Positions 43,051 through 51,439 of a DNA stretch of 64,000 nt are shown here, piece after piece (position 1 is the first letter of the stretch; every line of letters begins with the position of its first letter). The position numbers were made by a program, and so were the translations under genes. Location: assembly GCF_011392075.1 (NCBI RefSeq), contig NZ_JAAJBV010000002.1, forward strand, positions 124,001 to 188,000, read 5' to 3'. The notes under the pieces are model-generated. The model was not told the origin of the DNA. It saw only the letters and a program-made list of their open reading frames with translations, and searched no databases. This stretch comes from Flavobacterium celericrescens. GTDB taxonomy: Bacteria; Bacteroidota; Bacteroidia; Flavobacteriales; Flavobacteriaceae.

Positions 43051-43160
43051 AATACCTCAACAATACTTCTAGCATACTTCATCCATACCTTTAGCATACA
43101 CTATCCATACACTATTCATACACTATCCATACATTATCCATACACCATCTATACAGTATC
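43051..43160. repeat. Ten tandem copies of an 11-bp unit (consensus CATACACTATC)
   Basis: Ten consecutive 11-mers without spacers: AATACCTCAAC, AATACTTCTAG, CATACTTCATC, CATACCTTTAG, then CATACACTATC, CATACACTATT, CATACACTATC, CATACATTATC, CATACACCATC and TATACAGTATC. The central units are nearly identical and the outer ones are diverged, as in an ageing array. The period is about one helical turn. Confidence 0.88.
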
Positions 43161-43221
43161 TTATTCTGAAAAATTATTTTTGAACTGTTTCATATAATTT
43201 TATCCTATCATACCCAATGAT

Positions 43222-43250
43222 AAAAAAATACCCCGACGAATCGGGGTTTA
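43222..43250 (-). terminator. Rho-independent terminator after mscL
   Basis: ACCCCGA (43230-43236) pairs with TCGGGGT (43241-43247); on the minus strand a T-run follows. It stands about 30 bp after the mscL stop. Confidence 0.85.
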
Positions 43251-43280
43251 ATTTAGAATATATAGTGTAGCGTATAGTGA

Positions 43281-43658
43281 CTATTTTTTTAATAAATCTC
43301 TAATTTCAGCAAGCAATTGTTCTTGTGTTGGTCCTGCTGGAGGTGCTGGAGCTGGTTCTTCTTTTTTCTTCATGCTGTTGATTCCTTTTACCATTAAAAA
43401 GATAACAAAAGCAATGACTAAGAAACTAATAACAGCTGCTAAAAATTTACCGTATAAAATCCCTCCATCAGTTTTTAATCCGGCTAAATCTTCTACTTGT
43501 GCCGCTTTTAAAGCTGGGTTTAATAAAGCTGGGGTTATTACATCTGATACTAAAGAGTTTACAATCGCTCCGAATGAAGCTCCAATAATTACTCCAACAG
43601 CCAAATCCATTGCATTACCTTTTGCAATAAAGTCTTTAAATTCTGAAATCATTCCCAT
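43281..43658 (-). CDS. mscL: Large-conductance mechanosensitive channel MscL
   Basis: A 125-residue inner-membrane channel that opens under hypo-osmotic stress. The N-terminal helix MISEFKDFIAKGNAMDLAVG leads into TM1 (VIIGASFGAIVNSLVSDVIT). A periplasmic loop (GLKTDGGILYGKF) follows, then TM2 (LAAVISFLVIAFVIFLMVKG) and a charged cytoplasmic helix after KKKEEPAPAPP. All segments of the family are present and length is normal. It has its own terminator and appears monocistronic. Confidence 0.96.
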   Translation of the reverse strand: MGMISEFKDFIAKGNAMDLAVGVIIGASFGAIVNSLVSDVITPALLNPALKAAQVEDLAGLKTDGGILYGKFLAAVISFLVIAFVIFLMVKGINSMKKKEEPAPAPPAGPTQEQLLAEIRDLLKK

Positions 43659-43725
43659 AGGTCTTAATTTTTTAGGGTTAACTTTGTTTTTATATTTACG
43701 AATTTACAAAAATTTTAACACAATG

Positions 43726-46170
43726 TTAATTTTTGTAAAAAATTCTTTTAACACGTTGCGAAATGCCTGTTAGAATCTCGTAAGGTATTGTGCCAATTAC
43801 ACTTGCCATCTCTGTAACTTTAGGGTTTTTACCAAAAACAATTACTTCGTCTCCTGTTTTACAAGAAATATTAGTAACATCCACCATCATCATGTCCATA
43901 CAAATCGATCCTAAAATCGTAGCTTTTTGGTTGTTGATGGTAACAAAACCTTTTTCATTGCCCCAAGCTCTTCGAATACCATCTGCATAACCAATTGGAA
44001 TTGTAGCAACTTTCATTTTTTGAGTTACTTTATATCTTCTGCTGTAACCAATGCTTTCTTCAGCTGAAACTTCTCTGATTTGGGAAATAATGGTTTTTAA
44101 AGTACTTACATTTTCCAACACTTTTAATTCTTGTTCCGAATTTCCAATACCATACAAACCAATGCCTAATCGCACCATTTCCATTTGCTTTTCAGCATAA
44201 TTGAAAATTCCTGATGTGTTTAAAATATGACGAATCGGTTTTGAAGGCAATACTTTTTCTAATTCGGAATACATCGCATCAAAACGTTGAAATTGTAATT
44301 TTGTGAAATCGTCTAATTCTAAGTCATCACTCGCAGCTAAATGTGAAAACACGCTTTTCACTTTAACAAAATTGTTGTTTTTTAGTAAGGAACACAATTC
44401 GGAAATCAAATGCGGTTCAAATCCCAAACGATGCATTCCCGTATCTAATTTAATGTGAATAGGATAGTGCGAAATATTTTGGTGTTGCGCAATTTTTAAA
44501 AACGCTTGTAAACCCGTAATCGAATAAATTTCGGGTTCCAAATTATAGGCAATCATGGCTCTAAAACTACTGTTTTCAGGATTTAAAACCATAATTGGAG
44601 TCGTAATTCCGGCTTTTCGCAATTCGATGCCTTCATCGGCAAACGCTACGCCTAAGTAATCTACTTTATGATGTTCGAGCAATTTGGCAATTTCGTAACC
44701 ACCATTTCCGTAGCCAAATGCTTTAACCATCACCATAATTTTGGTTACTGGTTTTAGTTTGGATTTGTAGAAATTCAGGTTGTGACTAATTGCATCGAGA
44801 TTAATTTCTAAAATGGTTTCGTGATTTTTCTCTTCCAATAAAACCACAATTTCATGGAAGTTAAACCCACGCGCGCCTTTCACTAGAATGGTTTCGTTTT
44901 GAAAAGATTGCGTATTGAATTGCTGTAAAAATTCTTGTGTAGTGGCAAACGAAATCACATTCGGTAAATCGTTCAATTGTTTTCCGATAGTTTCGCCAAT
45001 GGTAATAATACGCTCGATTTTATTTTTCGAAAGCAATTGTTTTACTTGATTATAAAGCGTTTCAACCGCAATGCCACTCGTGAAAATGTCGGATAAAATA
45101 ATCGTTTTTTTATCGTGTAATTTTTGTTGTTCCAAGAAATCCAGTGCAATCTTCAACGATTGATAATCTACCGAATAACTATCGTCGATGACCAAACAAT
45201 TGTTGATACCTTTTTTAGCTTGCAATCTTAATTCTACTGGATATAATTCGGCAACACGATTTTGAATAAAAGCGATTTCTTCTCCTAAAAACAGCATGAA
45301 ATTCACGCAAGTAATTACATTTTCAATCGAATTTTCATCGGAAAACGGAATAGTTACACTAAAAGTGTTGGTTGCATTTTTGAAAGTTAATTCTGTTTTA
45401 CCATTTTCATTTTTCTTCGAAACGAAAAGATTCGCACTTTCATCTGAAAAACTCCAAGTGTGTATTTGACTGTTTTGTGGAAATAAAACTTCAATTTCAG
45501 CATTCTTTTCTAAGAAAACATCCGAACAATTTTCAAAAAGTTTGATTTTCTCTTTGATTTTGGTTTCATGATTTGCAAAACCTTCATCATGAACCGAACC
45601 GATATTGGTTAAAATGCCATATTTTGGTTGGATGATGTGTTCCAAATTCAACATTTCATTAGGTAACGAAATTCCAGCTTCAAAAATGCCTAAATCATAA
45701 TTTCCTTCAATCGCTAAAATCGATAGCGGAACGCCGACTTGCGAATTATAACTTTTCGGATTTCGAACGATTAAATGATTTGGACTCAACAAGAAATTCA
45801 ACCATTCTTTTACGATGGTTTTTCCGTTGCTTCCTGTAATTCCTACAAATGGAAAATCAAATTGTTTTCGATAGCCAATCGCAGTTTGTTGTATGGCTTT
45901 CAACGAATTTTCAACAATAATGAAATTCGCTTTTTCGTATACATGCTCTGGAATATATTCGACCACGAAATAACGAACGCCTTTTGCAATCAACTCTTCC
46001 AAATACAAATGGGCATCGTGATTTTGGCCTTTTATAGCAAAAAACAAAGTATTATTTCCATTTTGCAGAGAACGGCTATCTATTGAAATATGTGTTGCAG
46101 TAAACTCGGTTGAGTTTCCATGAAAAACACCTTTACAAAGCGAAATAATATGGCTTATTGTCAGTTTCAA
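43726..46170 (-). CDS. Bifunctional MurF / alanine racemase
   Basis: An approximately 814-residue fusion typical of Bacteroidota. Residues 1 to about 430 are a MurF ligase that adds D-Ala-D-Ala to UDP-MurNAc-tripeptide: VGITGSNGKTIVKEWL is the P-loop and GIFEAGISLPNEM the Mur signature. Residues of about 445-814 are a PLP-dependent alanine racemase that supplies D-Ala: MVMVKAFGYGNGGYEIA carries the PLP Lys and SIGYSRRYKV the catalytic Tyr. A longer frame reaches 46221 but overlaps tdk by 50 bp. TTG 46170, one base after the tdk stop, is the more likely start (LKLTISHIISLCKGVFHG). Confidence 0.92.
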   Translation of the reverse strand: MKLTISHIISLCKGVFHGNSTEFTATHISIDSRSLQNGNNTLFFAIKGQNHDAHLYLEELIAKGVRYFVVEYIPEHVYEKANFIIVENSLKAIQQTAIGYRKQFDFPFVGITGSNGKTIVKEWLNFLLSPNHLIVRNPKSYNSQVGVPLSILAIEGNYDLGIFEAGISLPNEMLNLEHIIQPKYGILTNIGSVHDEGFANHETKIKEKIKLFENCSDVFLEKNAEIEVLFPQNSQIHTWSFSDESANLFVSKKNENGKTELTFKNATNTFSVTIPFSDENSIENVITCVNFMLFLGEEIAFIQNRVAELYPVELRLQAKKGINNCLVIDDSYSVDYQSLKIALDFLEQQKLHDKKTIILSDIFTSGIAVETLYNQVKQLLSKNKIERIITIGETIGKQLNDLPNVISFATTQEFLQQFNTQSFQNETILVKGARGFNFHEIVVLLEEKNHETILEINLDAISHNLNFYKSKLKPVTKIMVMVKAFGYGNGGYEIAKLLEHHKVDYLGVAFADEGIELRKAGITTPIMVLNPENSSFRAMIAYNLEPEIYSITGLQAFLKIAQHQNISHYPIHIKLDTGMHRLGFEPHLISELCSLLKNNNFVKVKSVFSHLAASDDLELDDFTKLQFQRFDAMYSELEKVLPSKPIRHILNTSGIFNYAEKQMEMVRLGIGLYGIGNSEQELKVLENVSTLKTIISQIREVSAEESIGYSRRYKVTQKMKVATIPIGYADGIRRAWGNEKGFVTINNQKATILGSICMDMMMVDVTNISCKTGDEVIVFGKNPKVTEMASVIGTIPYEILTGISQRVKRIFYKN

Positions 46171-46171
46171 A

Positions 46172-46768
46172 TTATTCTTTTTCTTCTTTATGTTCCCGTA
46201 TAGCATTATAATATGCGGCACGACTCAATGGTTCATATTCTTCTGTTTCGCCTAACATTACTAATTTTTCATCACTTGATTTTCTAAAACTATAGTGCGC
46301 TAAATTTCCTGTGCGTGTACAAACGGCGTGTACTTTTGTGACATATTCGGCAGTAGCCATCAAAGCAGGCATAGGTCCGAACGGATTACCTTTAAAATCC
46401 ATATCTAACCCTGCAACAATAACTCTTATACCTGAATTGGCTAAATCGTTACAAACGGCAACAATTTCTTCGTCAAAAAATTGGGCTTCATCAATACCAA
46501 CCACATCACAACCTTGCGCTAAGATTCTAATATTTTCGGCAACAGGAACAGGTGTAGAACGAATTTCATTGCGGTTATGCGACACCACCATTTCGTCGTC
46601 GTATCTAGTATCGACAGCAGGTTTAAAGATTTCTACTTTTTGTTTGGCAAATTGGGCGCGCTTTAATCTACGAATTAACTCTTCGGTTTTACCCGAAAAC
46701 ATAGAGCCGCAGATTACTTCTATCCAGCCAAATTGTTCTTGTTGATTTACGGTATTTTCGAGAAACAT
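46172..46768 (-). CDS. tdk: Thymidine kinase, type II
   Basis: A 198-residue salvage kinase converting thymidine to dTMP with ATP. It has the P-loop [20 protein letters not shown], the DExH-like [13 protein letters not shown] with the catalytic Glu, and [19 protein letters not shown], which binds thymidine. Only part of the structural zinc site of type II enzymes is evident (VCTRTGN). The gene has a full TTG-N21-TATTTTTG promoter (46823-46854) and is followed directly by murF-alr, so the two are probably co-transcribed. Confidence 0.95.
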   Translation of the reverse strand: MFLENTVNQQEQFGWIEVICGSMFSGKTEELIRRLKRAQFAKQKVEIFKPAVDTRYDDEMVVSHNRNEIRSTPVPVAENIRILAQGCDVVGIDEAQFFDEEIVAVCNDLANSGIRVIVAGLDMDFKGNPFGPMPALMATAEYVTKVHAVCTRTGNLAHYSFRKSSDEKLVMLGETEEYEPLSRAAYYNAIREHKEEKE

Positions 46769-46785
46769 TTTTGTATCTTTCGTAC

Positions 46786-46813
46786 GTTAAAAAATTATTT
46801 TCTGCTACATTTG
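46786..46813 (+). promoter_or_regulatory. Promoter for the acidic protein / rsmI transcript
   Basis: TACATTTG (46806-46813) is an exact -7 match, with TTA (46786-46788) 17 bp upstream in place of TTG. It is about 60 bp before the start of the acidic protein gene. Confidence 0.55.
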
Positions 46814-46822
46814 TAAGCAAAA

Positions 46823-46854
46823 CAAAAATATTAAAAAAGTATCGATATATTCAA
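46823..46854 (-). promoter_or_regulatory. Promoter of tdk-murF/alr
   Basis: On the minus strand TTG (46854-46852) is followed after 21 bp by TATTTTTG (46830-46823), a full consensus match. It faces the divergent promoter whose -7 box begins only 9 bp away. Confidence 0.72.
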
Positions 46855-46871
46855 TTCCATCTAATAAAGTT

Positions 46872-47798
46872 ATGAAGAAAAGAGTTACTGCTGAATTAAT
46901 CAGTATTGCCCACCGCATTTTGAAATTAAAAAACCATTCTGAAACACTTCAATTACAGCAAGAAGCGAAAAACTTGTATGATCAATTGACCATTTTACGT
47001 TTTTATGAAGAAAACTTTGAATTGGTAAAAAATGAAATTTCAGAAGAAGTTTTAGCAACTAAATTAGAAGAAAAAAAAGAGGCAATTTTTGAACAACCTA
47101 TTGCTGTTACAGAAGAATTAGCGCCAGTTAAAGAAGAAAAAGAAATTGTTACCGAAACAATTGTTGAAACTCCAATTTTAGAAGAAAAAATTGTGGTAGC
47201 AGAATTAATTGTGGAAGAAGAAGATGAGGAAGAAGAAGTATTGATTACTCCGATGGAAGAGACATCTATTGAAGAAGAAATTATTACAGAAGAACCTATC
47301 GTTGCACAAAAAAAGGAAGAACCTGCAAAACAAATTTCATTTGAAGATATGTTGGTGCATGATTATAAAGAATTGGATTTTGTAAAAGTAGAAGATGTTC
47401 CTGTAGCTGTTGAGCAAGCTAATGCAACTATTTTTGAAGCTACGCCACCAGAAGAAATTACAGCGAAGACATCCGAAACCGCTTCTGTTGTTATTGAAGA
47501 AGAAGTTAAAAAAACGGTTGAAAAAGTTCAGAAAGAAGACAAACCTTTGTCTTTAAACGATAAATTAAACAAAGGCATTAACATTGGTTTGAACGATCGT
47601 ATTGCGTTTGAGAAAAAACTATTTGGCGGAAATGCTGAAGATTTTAATCGTGTACTTTCTCAATTGAATACATTTGATAGTTTTGAGGAAGCTAAGGGCT
47701 TTATAGTTGATTTTGTAAAACCAGATTATAACAATTGGGCAGGCAACGAAGAATATGAAACCCGTTTCTTAGAAATTGTAGAAAAAAAGTTTAGTTAA
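46872..47798 (+). CDS. Acidic repetitive protein of unknown function upstream of rsmI
   Basis: A 308-residue cytosolic protein in three parts. The N-terminal helical domain (residues 1-60: KKRVTAELISIAHRILKLKN, YDQLTILRFYEENFELV) is followed by a long low-complexity acidic region (about residues 65-170) rich in EE, IVE and ITEE, then a C-terminal domain (about 225-308: LNDKLNKGINIGLNDRIAFE, LFGGNAEDFNRVLSQLN). It has no signal peptide and no catalytic motif. Its stop lies 5 bp before the rsmI ATG, so the genes are co-transcribed. The two ends look conserved and the middle looks like a flexible tether. Function unknown. Confidence 0.72.
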   Translation: MKKRVTAELISIAHRILKLKNHSETLQLQQEAKNLYDQLTILRFYEENFELVKNEISEEVLATKLEEKKEAIFEQPIAVTEELAPVKEEKEIVTETIVETPILEEKIVVAELIVEEEDEEEEVLITPMEETSIEEEIITEEPIVAQKKEEPAKQISFEDMLVHDYKELDFVKVEDVPVAVEQANATIFEATPPEEITAKTSETASVVIEEEVKKTVEKVQKEDKPLSLNDKLNKGINIGLNDRIAFEKKLFGGNAEDFNRVLSQLNTFDSFEEAKGFIVDFVKPDYNNWAGNEEYETRFLEIVEKKFS

Positions 47799-47803
47799 TT
47801 TTG

Positions 47804-48484
47804 ATGAGTAAACTATATATCGTTCCAACGCCAATTGGCAATTTAGAAGACATGACTTTTCGTGCGATTAAAGTATTGAAAGAAGTCGATTTAATTTTAG
47901 CAGAAGACACACGTACCAGCGGGATATTGCTAAAACACTTCGAAATTGCAACGCACATGCATAGTCACCACATGCACAACGAACACAAAACCGTTGAGAA
48001 TTTGGTGAAGCGCTTACAAGCGGGCGAAACCATTGCTTTAATCAGCGATGCAGGAACTCCAGCGATTTCTGACCCAGGATTTTTGCTTACTCGCGCTTGT
48101 GTGGAAAACGGAATTGCGGTAGAATGTTTGCCAGGAGCAACTGCTTTTGTGCCGGCTTTAGTAAATAGCGGTTTACCCAATGATAAATTCGTGTTTGAAG
48201 GCTTTTTACCTGATAAAAAAGGAAGACAAACCCGATTTTTAGCCTTGCAAGAAGAATATCGCACTATGATTTTCTATGTATCGCCGCATAAACTAAATAA
48301 AACCTTAGCCGAATTTGTACAATATTTTGGAGCCGACAGACCTGTTTCTGTTTCTCGAGAATTATCCAAATTGCACGAAGAAACCGTAAGAGGAACCGCC
48401 GAAGAAGTTTTAAAACACTTTGAAGCAAAACCAGCTAAAGGGGAGATTGTTGTGGTTGTGGGAGGTTTAATTAAGACGAAATGA
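47804..48484 (+). CDS. rsmI: 16S rRNA (cytidine(1402)-2'-O)-methyltransferase
   Basis: A 226-residue SAM-dependent methyltransferase of the tetrapyrrole-methylase fold that modifies C1402 of 16S rRNA. The motifs are LYIVPTPIGNLEDMTFRAIK, LILAEDTRTSGILLKHF, ISDAGTPAISDPGFLLTRAC, LPGATAFVPALVNSGLP and FEGFLPDKKGRQ. TTG 47801 precedes ATG 47804 in frame; the ATG is used. Its stop overlaps the ATG of the next small membrane gene by four bases (ATGA), a sign of coupled translation. Confidence 0.95.
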   Translation: MSKLYIVPTPIGNLEDMTFRAIKVLKEVDLILAEDTRTSGILLKHFEIATHMHSHHMHNEHKTVENLVKRLQAGETIALISDAGTPAISDPGFLLTRACVENGIAVECLPGATAFVPALVNSGLPNDKFVFEGFLPDKKGRQTRFLALQEEYRTMIFYVSPHKLNKTLAEFVQYFGADRPVSVSRELSKLHEETVRGTAEEVLKHFEAKPAKGEIVVVVGGLIKTK

Positions 48485-48786
48485 TAATGAATTTTAAGAA
48501 AGTAGGATTATTCTTTTTTATTTTACTAACAATAAATGCTTTTATTTATTTTGTTATTATTGCGTACATTCAAAAATTAGTGAATAGTCATTTAGCTTTA
48601 GCCGACAATGTTACTATTGTTTTGTCTTTTGTTGCTTTATTGTTTTTTATTATCTCATTGTTTCGATTTTTTTATCAAAAGTTAAATATAACAACTTGGA
48701 TCCTTCTATTAATAGCTATTAGTTTGTTTTTCTGGTTACCGAAAATTTACAATCTTAAATGCTATGGTTGCTCGATTTCAGGTTAA
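48481..48786 (+). CDS. Small membrane protein of unknown function (101 aa)
   Basis: A 101-residue protein with three predicted membrane segments (about residues 7-30, 40-62 and 70-86). It ends with a short tail containing two Cys (LKCYGCSISG). The start ATG overlaps the rsmI stop (ATGA); a second ATG two codons later is the alternative. There is no recognisable family. It probably follows rsmI by translational coupling. The terminal CxxC could bind metal or form a disulfide, but this is speculation. Confidence 0.62.
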   Translation: MIMNFKKVGLFFFILLTINAFIYFVIIAYIQKLVNSHLALADNVTIVLSFVALLFFIISLFRFFYQKLNITTWILLLIAISLFFWLPKIYNLKCYGCSISG

Positions 48787-48805
48787 CATAATAATATTAT
48801 TTTAA

Positions 48806-49231
48806 ATGGAAACACACAACATAACCACCACATGGAAAGGTAACATGCAATTTGAGTCCACTAACCCAAGTGGCGATGTCATTTCAATTGATGCGGGTCC
48901 AGAAAATGGAGGCGAAGGAAAAGGTTTGCGTCCAAAAGCATTAATGTTATCGGCTTTAGCGGGTTGCACAGGTTTAGACGTTGCTTCTTTAATGGAAAAA
49001 ATGAAGTTAGAAGTAGCCGATTTCAAAATTGAAACTTCAGGCGAATTAACCGAAGAACATCCTAAAACGTATCACAAAGTAAAAGTAGATTATCATTTTT
49101 ATGGCAGTAATTTAGACGAGAAAAAGCTAGAAAAAGCCGTGAATTTATCGGTAGAAAAATATTGTGGAGTGATGGAAATGTTCCGTCAATTTGCTAAAGT
49201 TGAGGTGGCGATTTTTTATCATAAAATATAG
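48806..49231 (+). CDS. OsmC family peroxiredoxin-like protein
   Basis: A 141-residue OsmC/Ohr-fold protein. Characteristic segments are NGGEGKGLRPKALMLSALAG, then the conserved Cys in LAGCTGLDVASLME near residue 53, FKIETSGELTEEHPKTY, and the late KYCGVMEMFRQFAKVE with the second conserved Cys. Family members reduce organic peroxides using the Cys pair in the cytosol. Length is typical. It is 20 bp downstream of the small membrane gene and may be in the same transcript. Confidence 0.88.
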   Translation: METHNITTTWKGNMQFESTNPSGDVISIDAGPENGGEGKGLRPKALMLSALAGCTGLDVASLMEKMKLEVADFKIETSGELTEEHPKTYHKVKVDYHFYGSNLDEKKLEKAVNLSVEKYCGVMEMFRQFAKVEVAIFYHKI

Positions 49232-49236
49232 TTAGT

Positions 49237-49650
49237 TTGTCATTTCGACGTAAGGAGAAATCACATAAAGTTAAAAAGCATGAATGAATTTAATCCACAA
49301 ATAGGTTTTCATTCTTATTATGTCTATATCATTACCAATAAATATCGTTCTACCTATTATATTGGAATGACAAATAATTTGAAAGAGCGATTAAGTCAAC
49401 ACAAAGAAAATTTGGAACTAGGTAATAAAACGTTTGCTTCAAAATATAATTTAGAGTTTCTGGTTTATTATGAAAAATTCGTGTGGGTTGAAGAAGCAAT
49501 TGCAAGAGAAAAAGAAATTAAAAAATGGAGACGAGAAAAGAAGATGGATTTAATTAGAAATATGAATCCTGATTTCGAATTTTTAAATCATCATTTTCAG
49601 TAGTAATTTTTTAAAAGATTATGTGATTTCTCCTTACGTCGAAATGACAA
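49237..49650. mobile_element. GIY-YIG element: nuclease gene inside a perfect 32-bp inverted repeat
   Basis: Bases 49237-49268 and 49619-49650 are perfect inverted copies (32 of 32). The core of the unit is TTTCGACGTAAGGAGAAAT. The 414-bp unit contains only one short gene, a GIY-YIG domain protein. There is no transposase or other repeat. The layout suggests a nuclease that lives inside, and perhaps spreads, a REP-like intergenic repeat. Confidence 0.7.
49280..49603 (+). CDS. Single-domain GIY-YIG nuclease
   Basis: A 107-residue UvrC/YhbQ-like endonuclease domain. The sequence YYVYIITNKYRSTYYIGMTN contains the GIY-equivalent YVYI and the YIG strand. LKERLSQHKE supplies the catalytic Arg and a conserved His, AREKEIKKWRREKK the conserved Glu and a basic helix. 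Such stand-alone proteins act on DNA, but their biological role is usually unclear. The gene lies 12 bp inside the left inverted repeat and ends 15 bp before the right one, so the repeats frame it exactly. Confidence 0.9.
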   Translation: MNEFNPQIGFHSYYVYIITNKYRSTYYIGMTNNLKERLSQHKENLELGNKTFASKYNLEFLVYYEKFVWVEEAIAREKEIKKWRREKKMDLIRNMNPDFEFLNHHFQ

Positions 49651-49738
49651 CCGAAAAAATAAAAAATATTTATACCTTTGTCATTCAATTATATAAGCCA
49701 AAACAAATAATTCATAATTTTTAATTCGTAATTAAACT

Positions 49739-51439
49739 ATGCGTTGGAATCCAAAATCTAAGCCAAATCCAGAAAAAGTACAAGCCATTCAGAGCGCCCT
49801 TCAAGTCGATGAAATTATTGCGACACTTTTAGTTCAAAGAGGAATCGAAACCTTCGAACAAGCCAAAACCTTTTTCCGTCCCACTTTAGCCGATTTGCAC
49901 AATCCGTATCTCATGAAAGATATGGACAAAGCCGTGGCGCGAATCGAAAAAGCTATTGCGAACAACGAAAATATATTAGTTTTCGGGGATTACGATGTCG
50001 ATGGAACAACGGCTGTTTCCTTAGTTTCAAGTTATTTACGAAGTTTTTATCCGAATGTTGCGACCTATATTCCTGATAGATATGCAGAAGGTTACGGCAT
50101 TTCCTATATGGGAATTGACTATGCCGAAGACAACGATATTTCCTTAATTATAGCTTTGGATTGTGGTATCAAATCTATTGATCATATCAATTATGCCAAA
50201 GCAAAAAACATCGATTTTATTATTTGCGACCACCACCGTCCAGGCGATATTTTGCCTGATGCGATTGCAGTTTTAGATCCAAAACGAGACGATTGTTCGT
50301 ATCCATATGATGAATTGTGTGGTTGTGGTGTTGGATTCAAACTGATTCAAGCTTTAGCCGAAAATCGAAATCAAACCATTGAAGATTTAGTAGAATATTT
50401 AGATTTGGTAGCGACTGCTATTGCGGCTGACATTGTTCCGATTAATGGTGAAAATCGAGTGTTGGCGAAGTTTGGCTTAGAAGTGATTAATTCGAATCCG
50501 AGACCAGGAATAAAAGCATTGATTCAAAATGTAAAGAAAAAAGTGTTGACGATTACGGATGTGGTTTTCATCGTAGCGCCAAGAATCAATGCAGCAGGAA
50601 GAATCAAACACGGAAACGAAGCCGTTGCGTTGTTAACCGAATATGATTTAGACCAAGCCGAACAATTCGCTTCCGAAATCGAACAACATAATTCCGATAG
50701 AAAAGAGTTAGACAAACAAATTACGAAAGAAGCCTTACTTCAAATTGAAGAAAACAATGAGCAAGTACGATTTTCAACCGTCGTCTACCAAGAAAATTGG
50801 CACAAAGGCGTTATTGGGATTGTGGCTTCACGATTGGTTGAAAATTATTATCGTCCAACGATTGTTTTTACAAAAAGTGGTGAGAAATTAGCAGCTTCAG
50901 CGCGTTCGGTGAAAGATTTTGATATTTATAATGCGTTGGAAGCGTGTGCGGAACATTTGGAGCAATTCGGAGGTCACATGTATGCCGCTGGAATGACTCT
51001 TTTGGAAGAAAACTACGAGAATTTCAAAAATGCTTTCGAAAAAGTCGTGCAAGAAACCATTCATCCCGATTTATTGACTCCTGAAATTTCATACGATGCT
51101 GAAATCGAATTGTCCGAAATCAATCAGAAATTAATGCGTTTGTTGAAACAATTCGAACCTTTCGGACCCGAAAACATGACGCCTTTATTTTTAGCGAAAG
51201 GATTAACTGATTCAGGTTATGCGAAAACATTGGGTTCCGATAACGAACACTTGAAAGCATTCGTAAAGCAAGGAAATTCTGAGAGTTTTGGAGCAATTGG
51301 TTTTGGATTGGGAAATAAATTAGACTTAGTTACCAACAAAAATAAATTTGATGGAATTTTCTCTTTGGAAGAAAATGAATGGAAAGATACTGTAACTTTG
51401 CAACTGCAATTACGCGATATCAATACTTCAAATGGCTAA
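49739..51439 (+). CDS. recJ: Single-stranded-DNA-specific exonuclease RecJ
   Basis: A 566-residue DHH-family 5'-3' exonuclease for recombination and mismatch repair. The catalytic motifs are VFGDYDVDGTTAVSLVSSYL (motif I), LIIALDCGIKS (II), FIICDHHRPGD (III, DHH) and LDLVATAIAADIVP (IV). The DHHA1 region has GVIGIVASRLVE and a late EQFGGHMYAAGMTL glycine-rich loop. The OB-like C-terminus is present (LKAFVKQGN). Length is normal. Its last 8 bp overlap the MFS gene. Confidence 0.96.
   Translation: MRWNPKSKPNPEKVQAIQSALQVDEIIATLLVQRGIETFEQAKTFFRPTLADLHNPYLMKDMDKAVARIEKAIANNENILVFGDYDVDGTTAVSLVSSYLRSFYPNVATYIPDRYAEGYGISYMGIDYAEDNDISLIIALDCGIKSIDHINYAKAKNIDFIICDHHRPGDILPDAIAVLDPKRDDCSYPYDELCGCGVGFKLIQALAENRNQTIEDLVEYLDLVATAIAADIVPINGENRVLAKFGLEVINSNPRPGIKALIQNVKKKVLTITDVVFIVAPRINAAGRIKHGNEAVALLTEYDLDQAEQFASEIEQHNSDRKELDKQITKEALLQIEENNEQVRFSTVVYQENWHKGVIGIVASRLVENYYRPTIVFTKSGEKLAASARSVKDFDIYNALEACAEHLEQFGGHMYAAGMTLLEENYENFKNAFEKVVQETIHPDLLTPEISYDAEIELSEINQKLMRLLKQFEPFGPENMTPLFLAKGLTDSGYAKTLGSDNEHLKAFVKQGNSESFGAIGFGLGNKLDLVTNKNKFDGIFSLEENEWKDTVTLQLQLRDINTSNG

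Larger units (their letters stand above)
42830..43280. other. Gene-free stretch between mscL and asd
   Basis: This 451-bp gap contains an 11-bp tandem repeat (43051-43160) and the mscL terminator (43222-43250). The 220 bp next to asd are AT-rich and must hold the asd promoter, but no exact TAnnTTTG element with a spaced TTG was found there. Confidence 0.6.

Noticed and set aside
43051-43160. Possible CRISPR array
   Set aside because: The units are only 11 bp and directly adjacent, with no unique spacers and no cas genes nearby. It is a plain tandem repeat.
46168-46221. Start of murF-alr at ATG 46221 within tdk
   Set aside because: It would add a Lys/Asn-rich leader absent from Mur ligases and overlap tdk by 50 bp; TTG 46170 directly after the tdk stop fits better.
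49237-49650. Insertion sequence
   Set aside because: There is no transposase and no target-site duplication that I can see; the only gene is a GIY-YIG nuclease, so a standard IS is not supported.
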